Below, piece by piece: positions 1-10,176 of a DNA stretch of 64,000 nucleotides. A program made the translations under genes and the position numbers. Origin of the DNA: Alphaproteobacteria bacterium (lineage in GTDB: Bacteria; Pseudomonadota; Alphaproteobacteria; Puniceispirillales; Puniceispirillaceae); NCBI GenBank assembly GCA_016780765.1, contig JADHLH010000004.1:1-64000 (forward strand). The letters run 5' to 3'. The notes beneath the pieces are model-generated. The model saw nothing but the letters and a program-made list of their open reading frames with translations. It was not told the origin of the DNA and ran no database searches. Within the stretch, counting starts at the first letter, position 1. Every line of letters begins with the position of its first letter.

Positions 1-800
1 CCATTCAGGCGGGCGTGCTGACCGGTGATGTGAAAGATGTGTTGCTGCTGGACGTAACGCCGCTGTCATTGGGCATCGAGACCCTTGGCGGTGTCTTCAC
101 GCGCCTGATCGACCGCAACACCACCATCCCGACAAAGAAGGGCCAGGTCTTTTCAACGGCAGATGACAACCAGTCGGCGGTGACGATTTCGGTCTATCAG
201 GGCGAACGTGAAATGGCGTCCGACAACAAGCATCTGGGCCAGTTCAATCTCGAGGGGATTGCCCCGGCACCGCGCGGTGTCCCGCAGATCGAGGTGACTT
301 TTGACATTGATGCCAACGGTATCGTCAAGGTCAGTGCCAAGGACAAGGCAACCGGCAAAGAGCAGGAGATTCGCATTCAGGCTTCGGGCGGTCTGGAAGA
401 CAGCGAGATTGATCGTATGGTCAATGATGCCGAAGCCAATGCCGAGGAAGACAAGAAGCGGCGTGAAGCTGCTGAAACCCGCAACCAGGGTGAGGCACTT
501 GCACATGGTGCCGAAAAAGCCATCGCCGATCTGGGCGACAAGGCTGACCCGGATGCCAAAGCCGAGGTCGAGGCCGGTATTGCCGAGCTGAAAGAGGCGC
601 TGGCCGGTGATGACATGGAGGCTATCTCATCAACCTCGGCGGCGTTGTCGCAGTCGATGATGAAGATGGGCGAAGCTGCCTATCAGGCCGAAGGTGATGC
701 ATCCGTGCCGACAGGTGAGGACGGGCCATCAGATGATGAAACCGTGGTCGATGCCGATTTCGAAGAGGTCGATGGCGCAGGCGACGACCAGCGGAAGTAG
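1..800 (+). CDS. dnaK: Chaperone protein DnaK, C-terminal part (5' truncated by window edge)
   Basis: Open frame continues upstream of the listed start ([30 protein letters not shown] is the DnaK hallmark); C-terminus with acidic tail. Confidence 0.97.
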   Translation, partial: IQAGVLTGDVKDVLLLDVTPLSLGIETLGGVFTRLIDRNTTIPTKKGQVFSTADDNQSAVTISVYQGEREMASDNKHLGQFNLEGIAPAPRGVPQIEVTFDIDANGIVKVSAKDKATGKEQEIRIQASGGLEDSEIDRMVNDAEANAEEDKKRREAAETRNQGEALAHGAEKAIADLGDKADPDAKAEVEAGIAELKEALAGDDMEAISSTSAALSQSMMKMGEAAYQAEGDASVPTGEDGPSDDETVVDADFEEVDGAGDDQRK

Positions 801-817
801 CCGCCAGACACCCTTTC

Positions 818-841
818 GGGGCGGCCTTGACCGCCCCTTTT
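818..841 (+). terminator. Rho-independent terminator-like hairpin between dnaK and dnaJ
   Basis: ggggcgg-ccttga-ccgcccc followed by tttt. Confidence 0.7.
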
Positions 842-872
842 CAGATAAACAGTCACTTTTACGGCAGCAAGC

Positions 873-1994
873 ATGAGCAAGCGTGATTTCTATTATGTTC
901 TCGGCGTGTCGCGTACTGCCGATGAAAAGGAACTGAAATCGGCCTACCGCAAGCTGGCGATGAACAATCATCCGGACCGCAACCCGGATGATGAGGCTGC
1001 CGCCGAGCGGTTCCGGGAAGCTACCGAAGCCTATGATGTGCTGAAGGACCCGCAGAAGCGGGCCGCCTATGACCAGCTTGGCCATGCTGCCTTTGAAGGT
1101 GCTGCTGGCGGCGGCGGCGGTTTTGGCGGCGGGTTCAGCGGCGGCGGATTCTCCGATATTTTCGATCAGATGTTTTCCGAGTTTTCCCGCGGTGCGCGCA
1201 GCCCGCAGGCCGACCGTTCGGGAAATGACCTGCGCTACGATATGAATATCTCGCTTGAGGAAGCCTTTACTGGTGTGCAGCGCGATATCACCGTCACCGT
1301 TCCGGTCAGCTGCGAGGGATGCGGCGGGTCGGGTGCGTCTGAAGGCAGCCGACCGCAAAACTGCGGCACATGTGGCGGCAGTGGCCGGGTGCGGGCACAG
1401 CAGGGATTCTTTGCGGTTGAGCGAACCTGTCATGTTTGTCAGGGCCTTGGTCAGGTGATTTCTGATCCCTGCCGGTCCTGTAATGGCGATGGCCGTGTGC
1501 AGCAAAGCAAGGTGCTGTCGGTGTCGGTGCCTGCCGGTGTTGATACCGGTACGCGCATTCGCCTGTCTGGCAAGGGAGAGGCCGGTGTACGCGGCGGGGC
1601 GGCTGGTGATCTGTACATCTTTGTGGCCGTTGATCCGCATCCGATCCTAAACCGTGACGGGGCGGATATCATGACGCGCATCCCGCTGCCGATGACAACA
1701 GCGGCGCTGGGCGGCACGATCGATGTGCCGACCGTGGAAGGCAAGATGGCACGCCTGACAATTGAGCCCGGAACACAGTCAGGCCGCCGCTTCCGGATGC
1801 GCGGCAAAGGCATGCCGATCCTGCGGCGCAGCAGCCGCGGCGACCAGATCGTCGAGGTCCAGGTGGAAACACCGACCAATCTCAGCAAGAAGCAGAAAGA
1901 GCTGCTGTCAGCATTTGCCGATGCTGGTGACACAAGTCCGGAAACAGACAGCTTTGTAAAGCGTGTGCGCCGGATCTGGGCCGATAACGGCTGA
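873..1994 (+). CDS. dnaJ: Chaperone protein DnaJ
   Basis: J domain with HPD, Gly-rich region, four CxxCxGxG zinc motifs. Confidence 0.98.
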   Translation: MSKRDFYYVLGVSRTADEKELKSAYRKLAMNNHPDRNPDDEAAAERFREATEAYDVLKDPQKRAAYDQLGHAAFEGAAGGGGGFGGGFSGGGFSDIFDQMFSEFSRGARSPQADRSGNDLRYDMNISLEEAFTGVQRDITVTVPVSCEGCGGSGASEGSRPQNCGTCGGSGRVRAQQGFFAVERTCHVCQGLGQVISDPCRSCNGDGRVQQSKVLSVSVPAGVDTGTRIRLSGKGEAGVRGGAAGDLYIFVAVDPHPILNRDGADIMTRIPLPMTTAALGGTIDVPTVEGKMARLTIEPGTQSGRRFRMRGKGMPILRRSSRGDQIVEVQVETPTNLSKKQKELLSAFADAGDTSPETDSFVKRVRRIWADNG

Positions 1995-2127
1995 TCACTG
2001 CCGCCGCGCCGGTATCATCAAAATCGGGATAGGTCTTGCCCTTATGGGCGGCGCTTTATAGTCTCGCCGCACCAGACGCCATATGAACGGCGCCAGAGAA
2101 GAGGCGCCAAAAAAGGAACAGGGCAAG

Positions 2128-2940
2128 ATGACAGCAGATATGATCAAGATCGGTATTCCGGGGGCAGCCGGCCGTATGGGCGGCATGATCATTCGCGAAA
2201 TTGCCAGACATGACGATATGGTGCTTGTCGCCGCAACTGACCGGCCCGGCAGTGATGCCATCGGGCAGGATAGCGGCCTGATTTCAGGTGTTGGCGCGAT
2301 CGATGTGCCGGTGTCAGACGATCCGGCGACACTGTTTGCCCGTGCCGATGTTGTCATTGATTTCTCCAGCCCGCAGGCGAGTGTGGCGCATGCCACACTG
2401 GCGCGAGAACATGGCACATCGCTTGTGATCGGAACAACCGGACTGACATCTGCCGATGAGGCTGATCTGGCAGCGGCAGCCGACAGGGCAGCGCTGGTCT
2501 ATTGTGCCAATACATCGATCGGCGTGACGCTGCTGTCACGGCTGGTCGAACAGGTGGCATCGCAGCTGGGAGACGGCTGGGATATCGAGGTTCTGGAAAC
2601 GCATCATCATCACAAGGTTGATGCGCCGTCCGGTACGGCGCTGGCACTTGGTCAGGCCGCAGCACGCGGACGCGGTGTGGCGCTGGATGATGTGTCGGAT
2701 ATGGTGCGCAAGGGCCAGACAGGAGCGCGCAAGGAAGGCGATATCGGGTTTGCGGTGCTGCGCGGCGGCGATGTTGCCGGTGAGCATTCGGTCATCTTTT
2801 TTGGTGATTCAGAGCGTGTCGAAATCACCCATAAAGCAAATGACCGGGCAATTTTTGCCCGCGGGGCATTGCGGGCCGCGCGCTTTGCGCATGGTGCGCC
2901 AGCCGGTTTCTACAGCATGGATGATGTGCTCGCCGGCTAG
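2128..2940 (+). CDS. dapB: 4-hydroxy-tetrahydrodipicolinate reductase
   Basis: GIPGAAGRMGGMI nucleotide-binding motif, ETHHHHKVDAPSGTA signature; start chosen at MTADMIKIG inside ORF 2083..2940. Confidence 0.95.
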   Translation: MTADMIKIGIPGAAGRMGGMIIREIARHDDMVLVAATDRPGSDAIGQDSGLISGVGAIDVPVSDDPATLFARADVVIDFSSPQASVAHATLAREHGTSLVIGTTGLTSADEADLAAAADRAALVYCANTSIGVTLLSRLVEQVASQLGDGWDIEVLETHHHHKVDAPSGTALALGQAAARGRGVALDDVSDMVRKGQTGARKEGDIGFAVLRGGDVAGEHSVIFFGDSERVEITHKANDRAIFARGALRAARFAHGAPAGFYSMDDVLAG

Positions 2941-2949
2941 ATGACCGTA

Positions 2950-2986
2950 TATCTGGTGCCTGGCTATCTGGTGCTTGGCTATCTGG
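2950..2986. repeat. 15-bp tandem repeat (2.5 copies, tatctggtgcctggc) between convergent dapB and tdk
   Basis: tatctggtgcctggc/tatctggtgcttggc/tatctgg read directly. Confidence 0.85.
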
Positions 2987-3563
2987 CTGTCGCCATGGCC
3001 TCACACCAATGTTTGCGACAGAGCGATATATAGCGCTCATTACCGCCAATCTCGATCTGCGCCCCTTTGCTGATCACGTTTCCGGACCCGTCCTGACGGA
3101 CAACCATGATGGCTTTGCTGCCGCAATGGCAGATGGTTCTGATCTCTCGGATGACATCGGCAATGGCCAGCAGACGGGCGCTGCCGGGGAACATGTTGCC
3201 CTGAAAATCTGTCCGCAATCCGTAACACATCACCGGCACACGCAGCTGGTCGACGACATCGGCAAGTTGCCAGACCTGTGCATCGCTGAGGAACTGGGCT
3301 TCATCAACCATGACACAATCAAGGAATTGGCGGTCCTGTTCGGCGGAAATCAGCGTTTTCATGTTGGTATCGGGCTCAAAGGCAAAGGCCGGCGCCTGCA
3401 GACCGATGCGTGATCCGATCTGCCCGGCAGCAACACGGTCATCAAGACGCGCGGTCAGCAAAAAGGTGTGCATGCCGCGCTCTTGATAGTTATGCGATGC
3501 CTGCAGCAGAATCGTTGATTTTCCGGCATTCATAGCAGCGTAGGAAAAATACAGCTTGGCCAT
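2979..3563 (-). CDS. tdk: Thymidine kinase
   Basis: MAKLYFSYAAMNAGKSTILLQASHNYQERG, VDEAQFL, C-terminal zinc-type motif; start chosen inside ORF 2979..3611. Confidence 0.95.
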   Translation of the reverse strand: MAKLYFSYAAMNAGKSTILLQASHNYQERGMHTFLLTARLDDRVAAGQIGSRIGLQAPAFAFEPDTNMKTLISAEQDRQFLDCVMVDEAQFLSDAQVWQLADVVDQLRVPVMCYGLRTDFQGNMFPGSARLLAIADVIREIRTICHCGSKAIMVVRQDGSGNVISKGAQIEIGGNERYISLCRKHWCEAMATAR

Positions 3564-3643
3564 TTGTACACCTGTAGAAGCAAGGCCCCCATAGTGCCGA
3601 TGACCCGCCATTTTGTGAATGGAAAAAGGGTCGGCAACACTCT

Positions 3644-3685
3644 ATTCTGTGACCAGCGCGGGGCATTCTGTGACCAGCGCGGGGC
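3644..3685. repeat. Perfect 21-bp tandem duplication upstream of upp
   Basis: attctgtgaccagcgcggggc x2, identical copies. Confidence 0.9.
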
Positions 3686-3730
3686 CGGTCAGACCGGCAC
3701 GCCAATACATTGCAGGCAGGAGACAGTTTC

Positions 3731-4375
3731 ATGACAGCGAACACAACACCCGGCCTGCAGGTGATGGATCATCCGCTTGTGGCGCACAAGCTCACTATCC
3801 TGCGCCGCAAGGACACGCCATCACATGTCTTTCGGCATACGCTTCATGAATTGTCCTGGCTGCTGGCGCATCCCACCTTTGCGGCGCTGAAGACCGTTGA
3901 GGACAATATCGAAACACCGCTGGAGATGATGACAGCGGCGACGATGCGCGCGCCCTTTCCGTGCCTTGTATCCATCCTGCGGGCCGGTAACGGGCTGATC
4001 GACGGGTTCAGTCAGGTATGCCCGGAAGCCAGTGTCGGTCATCTTGGCCTGTATCGTGACCACGACACGATGACCCCGGTGTCGTATTACACAAGCCTTC
4101 CATCGGATATCGAAAAGCGGCAGGTGATCCTTGGCGACCCGATGCTGGCAACAGGTGGCAGCGCGATCAGGGCCGTTGAAAAGCTGCGCGAGATGGGGGT
4201 AACGGACATGGTTTTTTCCTGTCTTGTTGCCGCGCCGGAGGGCGTTGCCGCCCTGCAGTCTGCCCATCCTGATGTACCGATCATAACGGCCGCGCTGGAC
4301 CGCGAGCTGAATGACAAATGCTATATCCTGCCTGGGCTGGGTGATGCTGGTGACCGTATTTACGGGACCGACTAG
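3731..4375 (+). CDS. upp: Uracil phosphoribosyltransferase
   Basis: HPLVAHKLTILRRKDT, ILRAGNGLIDG, DPMLATGGSA PRPP motif, LPGLGDAGDRIYGT C-terminus. Confidence 0.96.
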   Translation: MTANTTPGLQVMDHPLVAHKLTILRRKDTPSHVFRHTLHELSWLLAHPTFAALKTVEDNIETPLEMMTAATMRAPFPCLVSILRAGNGLIDGFSQVCPEASVGHLGLYRDHDTMTPVSYYTSLPSDIEKRQVILGDPMLATGGSAIRAVEKLREMGVTDMVFSCLVAAPEGVAALQSAHPDVPIITAALDRELNDKCYILPGLGDAGDRIYGTD

Positions 4376-4782
4376 CCCACCAGATGTTCCGGACCGAAAC
4401 TTTCAGGCAGCAAGGTTGCAAGGCTGAATGTGGCCTGCAGGCCGTTTGGATCGGCAATCAGAACCGGCACATCCGGCGCAGCAAATTCCCTGATCCGCTG
4501 GCGGCAGCCTCCGCAGGGCGTACACAGCATGCCGTCCTGACCATTCCCGCCAGCAACCGCGATTTTCACGATCCGGCGCTGACCTGCCATGATCATTGCG
4601 GCAATCGCACTGGCTTCGGCGCAATGGCCAATCGGATAGGCGGCGTTTTCCACATTGGCACCGCTGTGTATCTGGCCATTTTCATCAAGAATCGCTGCTC
4701 CGACATGAAATTTCGAGTAGGGAGCATAGGCACGGTCCATTGCGGCAATGGCGGCATTTACGAGTTCTGAATCAGTGGCCAT
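4372..4782 (-). CDS. cdd: Cytidine deaminase
   Basis: YAPYSKFHVGAAI, GANVENAAYPIGHCAEASAI, CTPCGGCRQRIREF zinc motifs. Confidence 0.96.
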   Translation of the reverse strand: MATDSELVNAAIAAMDRAYAPYSKFHVGAAILDENGQIHSGANVENAAYPIGHCAEASAIAAMIMAGQRRIVKIAVAGGNGQDGMLCTPCGGCRQRIREFAAPDVPVLIADPNGLQATFSLATLLPESFGPEHLVG

Positions 4783-4836
4783 GCGGCCGTCCTCCCATTA
4801 ACGGGTTACTGGCAACAGGTTGTTGCCAACAGGATA

Positions 4837-6147
4837 TCAGTCCTTTGTGTAGGCCTTGCCAATGGCCGCAGGCGGACGGGCCCGGCCAACAAGTCCGGCG
4901 ACAACAACGATGGTCGCAATATAGGGCGCCATCGACAGGAATTCTGATGGAATCGGCGTGTTCAGGATCGACAGCTTCTGCTGCAGCGAGTCGGCAAAGC
5001 CAAAGACAAGCGCCGCAGCCAATGCGCCAAGCGGATGCCACCTGCCGAAAATCATCGCGGCAAGCCCGATAAAGCCGCGCCCGAAGGTCATGTTTTCATC
5101 AAACCGGCCAACCGATCCCAGGGTAAACCAGGCACCGCCAAAACCGGCAACCATGCCGGCGGCAATGACGTGCGCATAGCGGGTCTTGATCACATCAATG
5201 CCTAGCGTATCAGCAGCACGCGGGTGTTCACCAACAGCGCGCGCGCGCAATCCCATCCGCGTATAGAACAGGTAATAGGTCGACAGCGTCACCATGATCA
5301 GCGCGCCATAGACAAACAGGTTCTGGTTGAACAGCACCGGCCCGATCAGCGGAATATCGCCAAGCACCGGAATTTTGAAAGCGCGAAACGGTGTGGCCTT
5401 GTTCAGCCAGCGAAATTCGGCAAATACCTGACTGGACACATAGGATGTGAGGCCCAGCACGAACAGGTTGATCACCACCCCGGCGATGATCTGGTCAACG
5501 CGGTAGGTGATCACCAGCACCGCCAGCAACAGGCCGAACACACCGCCGGTCAGCATGGCGCAGATGATACCGGCCCAACCGCCCATCAATGATCCGAACA
5601 GCGCCCCGGCAAAGGCCCCGGCCAGAAGCATGCCTTCAATGGCGATGTTGATCACGGCAACGCGCTCGCACAGGATGCCGCCAAGGGCCGCCAGCGCAAT
5701 CGGTACCGCGCGGACAACAGTTGCCTGCAGCATGCCGGTCAGCGAAATGGCCTTGCCAGCTGTCGCCCAGACCAGAAACGCCATCGCCAGAATGATCAGG
5801 CCGACACCCAGCGACAGTCCGGTCCAGCGCCCGCCCCCACGCAGAAACAGTCGGGTCCCCAGAAAGGCCAGAATGATGGCGGCAAGGGTATTGATCAGCT
5901 GGCTCGGTACAACAAGGTTGCCAACGGCCCAGGTATCACGCGGACGGGAAATCCGGAATGTTGACACGCTGTCCCATGGTGCATCCAGCAAAAACAGGAC
6001 GATGGCCGCCAGCATGACCAGCGTAAAGCCGCTGATGATGCGCCGCCAGTCGGTGACATTCGCCACCGGCTGTGATGCTGCCAGCCGGGCCGGATCCATT
6101 TGTGTCTGGTCAGCCATGATCCGCATCCTCTTTTGGCCTGTCAGCAA
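4837..6147 (-). CDS. ABC transporter permease, BMP/nucleoside (NupQ/YufQ-like) type
   Basis: Multi-span hydrophobic protein with INIAIEGMLLAGAF and AVGEHPRAADTLGI motifs; adjacent to BMP-type ATPase and binding protein. Confidence 0.88.
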   Translation of the reverse strand: MLTGQKRMRIMADQTQMDPARLAASQPVANVTDWRRIISGFTLVMLAAIVLFLLDAPWDSVSTFRISRPRDTWAVGNLVVPSQLINTLAAIILAFLGTRLFLRGGGRWTGLSLGVGLIILAMAFLVWATAGKAISLTGMLQATVVRAVPIALAALGGILCERVAVINIAIEGMLLAGAFAGALFGSLMGGWAGIICAMLTGGVFGLLLAVLVITYRVDQIIAGVVINLFVLGLTSYVSSQVFAEFRWLNKATPFRAFKIPVLGDIPLIGPVLFNQNLFVYGALIMVTLSTYYLFYTRMGLRARAVGEHPRAADTLGIDVIKTRYAHVIAAGMVAGFGGAWFTLGSVGRFDENMTFGRGFIGLAAMIFGRWHPLGALAAALVFGFADSLQQKLSILNTPIPSEFLSMAPYIATIVVVAGLVGRARPPAAIGKAYTKD

Positions 6148-7318
6148 ACAGGAACGGCATGATCCGCTTTACCAGCAGGGGCGCAGCCACAAAAATGATG
6201 ATCAGGGCCTGAATAATGCTGATCATGTCGATCGACACACCGGCATCAACCTGCATCTGGCGGCCACCCGCCTCGAGCGCGCCAAATAACACACCGGCAA
6301 GCAGAATGCCGACCGGATGTGATCTGCCAAGCAGCGCCACAGCAATCGCATCAAAACCGATACCCGCCGTAAAGCCGGGCGTGGCACGCCCCAGTACACC
6401 GGTCACCTGCGCCGCGCCGGCCAATCCGGCCAGCCCGCCCGCAATTGCCATGGCAATGACAATGGTCAGGCCCGCCCGAATGCCGGCATAACGCGCCGCA
6501 TCCGGGTTTTCCCCGGATATGCGAAAGGCAAAGCCGAGTTTTGAACGATAGAGAAGCCAGTAAATCAGAATCACCGCGCCCAGCATCAGGAACAGACCGA
6601 AATGCAGCCGCAGGTTCGGATCGATGAAACTGAGCAGGCGCGGCAGTTCTGCGGTTTCAAGAACCGCCTTTGAAATGGGATCAGAGCGGCCTTCTTTCTG
6701 GATGAAGGGCTGACGCAGGAGATAATCCAGCAGCCGGATCGAAATCAGGTTCAGCATAATGGTGGAAATCACCTCATGCGCTCCGGTGGCTGCCCGCAGG
6801 AAGCCGGCAATCGCGGCATAAAGACCGCCAACCAGCAGCCCGGAAACAAGAACGAGCGGCAGATGCAAGGCCATCGGCAAACCGGTCACCGAAAAGCTGA
6901 CCACTGCTGCCATCAGGCCGCCCACCACCATCTGTCCTTCAGCACCGATATTGAACAGGCCGGCGCGAAAGGCGAGGCCGATCCCCAAGCCGGCCAGAAC
7001 CAGCGGGATGGAGGCGGTCAGGGTTTCCGAAATGGCGTTGAGCGAGCCAACCGAACCATCCGCCATCGCCACAAAGCTGCGCAGGATGATGTGCGGCTCG
7101 ACCGATGTTGCCATCATGATCAGGGCGCCGATCAAAAGCGCCATGAAGACCGCGGCGAGCGGGATCAGGATGATTTCGCGCAGATTGCCACGTGTATCGA
7201 TTGTCGGGGCCAGCAGGGCGCGCAGCGAATCGACAGCATTTCCACCATCATGGGAGCTGCCATTATGCTGATTGCCATCATTCCGGGGCGAACCATGCGT
7301 GTCGGAAGAGCGGGTCAT
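6110..7318 (-). CDS. ABC transporter permease, BMP/nucleoside (NupP/YufP-like) type
   Basis: FNIGAEGQMVVGGL, SGENPDAARYAGI motifs; overlaps second permease and ATPase genes. Confidence 0.88.
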   Translation of the reverse strand: MTRSSDTHGSPRNDGNQHNGSSHDGGNAVDSLRALLAPTIDTRGNLREIILIPLAAVFMALLIGALIMMATSVEPHIILRSFVAMADGSVGSLNAISETLTASIPLVLAGLGIGLAFRAGLFNIGAEGQMVVGGLMAAVVSFSVTGLPMALHLPLVLVSGLLVGGLYAAIAGFLRAATGAHEVISTIMLNLISIRLLDYLLRQPFIQKEGRSDPISKAVLETAELPRLLSFIDPNLRLHFGLFLMLGAVILIYWLLYRSKLGFAFRISGENPDAARYAGIRAGLTIVIAMAIAGGLAGLAGAAQVTGVLGRATPGFTAGIGFDAIAVALLGRSHPVGILLAGVLFGALEAGGRQMQVDAGVSIDMISIIQALIIIFVAAPLLVKRIMPFLFADRPKEDADHG

Positions 7319-8838
7319 GCGGCGGCTGTCCTGTTGGCGCCGGCCATGGCAAGTCCGATGGCGCCGCGATCAGCCTGTGATGAGCTGTTGTCAAATTCGG
7401 CGGTGATCTGCCCTTCATACATCACATAGATGCGGTCGGATAAATCAAGAATTTCATCCAGCTCGGACGATATGATCAGTACCGCATTGCCAGCATCACG
7501 GCAGGCAACAAGTTGTTTATGGATGAACTCGATAGAGCCGACATCAACACCGCGCGTCGGCTGGGACGCCACGACCAGACGCACGCCGCGTTCAAGTTCG
7601 CGCGCCACCACCATCTTCTGCTGGTTGCCGCCAGACAGACCGCCCGCATCAAGAAAGACACTGGGAGTACGCACATCAAACTTCAGACAGGCAGCGGCGG
7701 CCTGTTCCTCGGCGCGGTGCCAGTCGATCTGCACCCCACGCGCCACGCTGTCATCATAGTAGGAATTCAGCACCATATTTTCGGCAACAGTGAAGGCCGA
7801 TACCATGCCAGATTTCTGGCGATCCTCGGGGATATGGGCGATGCCCATGCAGTGGCGCTGACGCACACTGCTGGCAGTGATATCGGTGCCGGCAAACATC
7901 ACCTGGCCGCTGGCCACCGGGGCAAGACCGGTAATCGCCTCGACCAGTTCTGTCTGACCATTGCCCTGCACACCGGCAATGCCGACAATTTCGCCAGCCC
8001 GCACCGACATGGCAATCTGATGGAGACGCACCTCAAGGCTGGCATCAACCAGGGTGACATCGCGCAGGTCAAGAACATCTTCGCCCGGCGTTGCTGTGCC
8101 GCGGCCAACCGAAAAGCTGACCGGACGTCCGACCATCATTTCGGCAAGGTCTGCCTCGGAAAATTCGGACGGCACCCCGCCACCGACAATTTCGCCCTGA
8201 CGCAGAACGCTGACCTTGTCGGCAATCTCGATGATCTCATGCAATTTGTGGGTAATGAACACGATCGCCTTGCCAGCATCACGCAAGGCCCGCACGATAC
8301 CGAAAAAGGCCTCGACCTCCTGCGGGGTCAGCACGGCTGTCGGCTCATCAAGGATCAGCACATCAGCCGAGCGGAACAGCACTTTCAGGATTTCGACACG
8401 TTGCTGGATGCCGACAGGCAAATCCTCGATCAGCACATCGCTGGGGACATCCATTCCGTAACGCGCATTGATCGCCTGCACCTGGTCGCGCGCCGCCGCA
8501 AGATCAAGAAAATCGGCGCTGCCTGTCGGCTCAACGCCCAGAATGACGTTCTCGACAACGCTGAAGACCGGCACAAGCATGAAATGCTGATGCACCATCC
8601 CGATACCGGCAGCGATGCTGTCACCAGGCCCGTCAAAACGCACAGGCGTGCCATCAATCAGGATGTCACCAGAGTCTGGCTGATAGAGGCCAGACAATAC
8701 ATTCATCAAGGTTGATTTTCCGGCGCCATTCTCGCCAAGCAGGCCCAGCACCTCACTCGCCCTGATATCAAGGCTGATGTTCCTGTTGGCCTGAACAGAG
8801 CCAAACCGTTTGCTGATGCCGCGCAGCTCGATATTCAT
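7315..8838 (-). CDS. ABC transporter ATP-binding protein, tandem-domain (NupO/sugar type)
   Basis: Two ABC domains: GENGAGKSTLMNVLSG with ILDEPTAVL, and second domain GIAGVQGNGQTELVEA with LSGGNQQKMVVAREL. Confidence 0.93.
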   Translation of the reverse strand: MNIELRGISKRFGSVQANRNISLDIRASEVLGLLGENGAGKSTLMNVLSGLYQPDSGDILIDGTPVRFDGPGDSIAAGIGMVHQHFMLVPVFSVVENVILGVEPTGSADFLDLAAARDQVQAINARYGMDVPSDVLIEDLPVGIQQRVEILKVLFRSADVLILDEPTAVLTPQEVEAFFGIVRALRDAGKAIVFITHKLHEIIEIADKVSVLRQGEIVGGGVPSEFSEADLAEMMVGRPVSFSVGRGTATPGEDVLDLRDVTLVDASLEVRLHQIAMSVRAGEIVGIAGVQGNGQTELVEAITGLAPVASGQVMFAGTDITASSVRQRHCMGIAHIPEDRQKSGMVSAFTVAENMVLNSYYDDSVARGVQIDWHRAEEQAAAACLKFDVRTPSVFLDAGGLSGGNQQKMVVARELERGVRLVVASQPTRGVDVGSIEFIHKQLVACRDAGNAVLIISSELDEILDLSDRIYVMYEGQITAEFDNSSSQADRGAIGLAMAGANRTAAA

Positions 8839-8881
8839 GGCTTCATGTTCACCGGATGGAAAATATTGAAAAAAAGGTCAC

Positions 8882-8919
8882 AAAAAAACCCGTTGCCCCA
8901 ACTGAGAGAGGCAACGGGC
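8882..8919 (-). terminator. Rho-independent terminator downstream of the BMP binding protein gene
   Basis: On minus strand: gcccgttgcc-tctctcagttgg-ggcaacgggttttttt. Confidence 0.8.
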
Positions 8920-8930
8920 GAAGTTCAAGA

Positions 8931-9956
8931 TCAGCCGCCGACGTTGATCGAACCAGCAATAATGCCGGAGCGGATGTCTTCAATCTCGGCCTTCAGCGCT
9001 GCAGGAACAGCACCGTCAAAGCTGTGATACGGGGCAAGGCCAACACCGTCATTGGCCAATGTGCCAACCATCATGCCACCATCAAACTTGCCGTCCATGG
9101 TCTGTTTGATGACCTGCATCACTGTCGAATCCATGCGCTTGAGAACAGATGTCAGATAGACATCGGCATTGCCCGGATCGGTCTGTGTCTGGTCAGCATC
9201 CACGCCGATGATCTTCAGCGCATCGGTGCCAAGCTCGGCAGCAAGGGCAGCTGAGCCAAGACCAACCGGACCGGCAACTGGCATCACGATGTCAGCACCT
9301 TCGTCATAAAGGTTCTGTGCAAAGGCGCGGCCATCATCAAGGCTTTCGAAATTGCCGGTAAACAGGCCGTCCTTGCTTTCCGGATTCCAGCCAAGCACCT
9401 GTACGCTGGTGCCCTTCTGGCTGTTGTGATAGGCAACGCCGTAATAAAAGCCATCCATGAAGCCGGTTACGGGCGGGATGTTGATGCCGCCAAATGTGCC
9501 GACAACACCTGTCTGCGTCATACCGGCAGCCAGATAGCCAGCCATGAAGGCAGCTTCGTTTGTGGCAAAGACCATGCCCAGAACATTCGGGATTGTCGGG
9601 TTGTAGGCCATGTCGACAATCGAGAATTTGGCATCCGGATTGGCACCGGCAGATGTCGCGGTGGCATCGGCCATCAGAAAGCCGACCGAGATGATGACAT
9701 CACATTTGGCGTCGAGAAGCGCGTTCAGGTTTGGCTCGTAATCCGTCTCTGACTGTGATTCCAGATAACGTCCTTCAATGCCGTAAGCCTTCATCGAATC
9801 CTGGACACCTTTCCAGGCGGTCTGGTTGAAGCCGGAATCGTCAATACCGCCCACATCGGTAACCTGACAGGCAGTGAAGGCAGAGGCGGCGCTTGCGCCG
9901 GCAAGCATGAAGGCCGCCGCAACACCAGACGTCAGTGCAACATTCTTGAAAAACAT
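8931..9956 (-). CDS. BMP family (basic membrane protein/nucleoside-binding) ABC transporter substrate-binding protein
   Basis: Signal peptide MFFKNVALTSGVAAAFMLAGASAASA; CQVTDVGGIDDSGFNQTAWKG typical of BMP family; start chosen inside ORF 8931..10010. Confidence 0.92.
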   Translation of the reverse strand: MFFKNVALTSGVAAAFMLAGASAASAFTACQVTDVGGIDDSGFNQTAWKGVQDSMKAYGIEGRYLESQSETDYEPNLNALLDAKCDVIISVGFLMADATATSAGANPDAKFSIVDMAYNPTIPNVLGMVFATNEAAFMAGYLAAGMTQTGVVGTFGGINIPPVTGFMDGFYYGVAYHNSQKGTSVQVLGWNPESKDGLFTGNFESLDDGRAFAQNLYDEGADIVMPVAGPVGLGSAALAAELGTDALKIIGVDADQTQTDPGNADVYLTSVLKRMDSTVMQVIKQTMDGKFDGGMMVGTLANDGVGLAPYHSFDGAVPAALKAEIEDIRSGIIAGSINVGG

Positions 9957-10176
9957 ATTTTTTTCTCCCGTTTGGCAGGGGGCAGCAGGTTCGGCCCCCC
10001 TTGCTAGCAAAACATCGCTCCCGATGTTTCAAACCTGTTAATGATTCCTATCCTGTTTTTGCAATGCAGTCCAATTTTTCACGCTTGAAACGGACGAATT
10101 TGCCGACCAATTTACAGCCCAACTTACTGGCGAACTTGCTGGCAAACTCAATCAGGCCGCTACACGCCACTGACGA

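Noticed and set aside
729-1640. Long antisense ORF opposite dnaJ (303 aa)
   Set aside because: Composition is a shadow of the plus-strand coding frame; no recognisable domains. Same for antisense ORFs at 7513..8715, 11265..12875, 39981..40973 and 58514..59452
10101-10150. Another tandem repeat (aacttactggcg/aacttgctggca)
   Set aside because: Too degenerate and short to separate from chance
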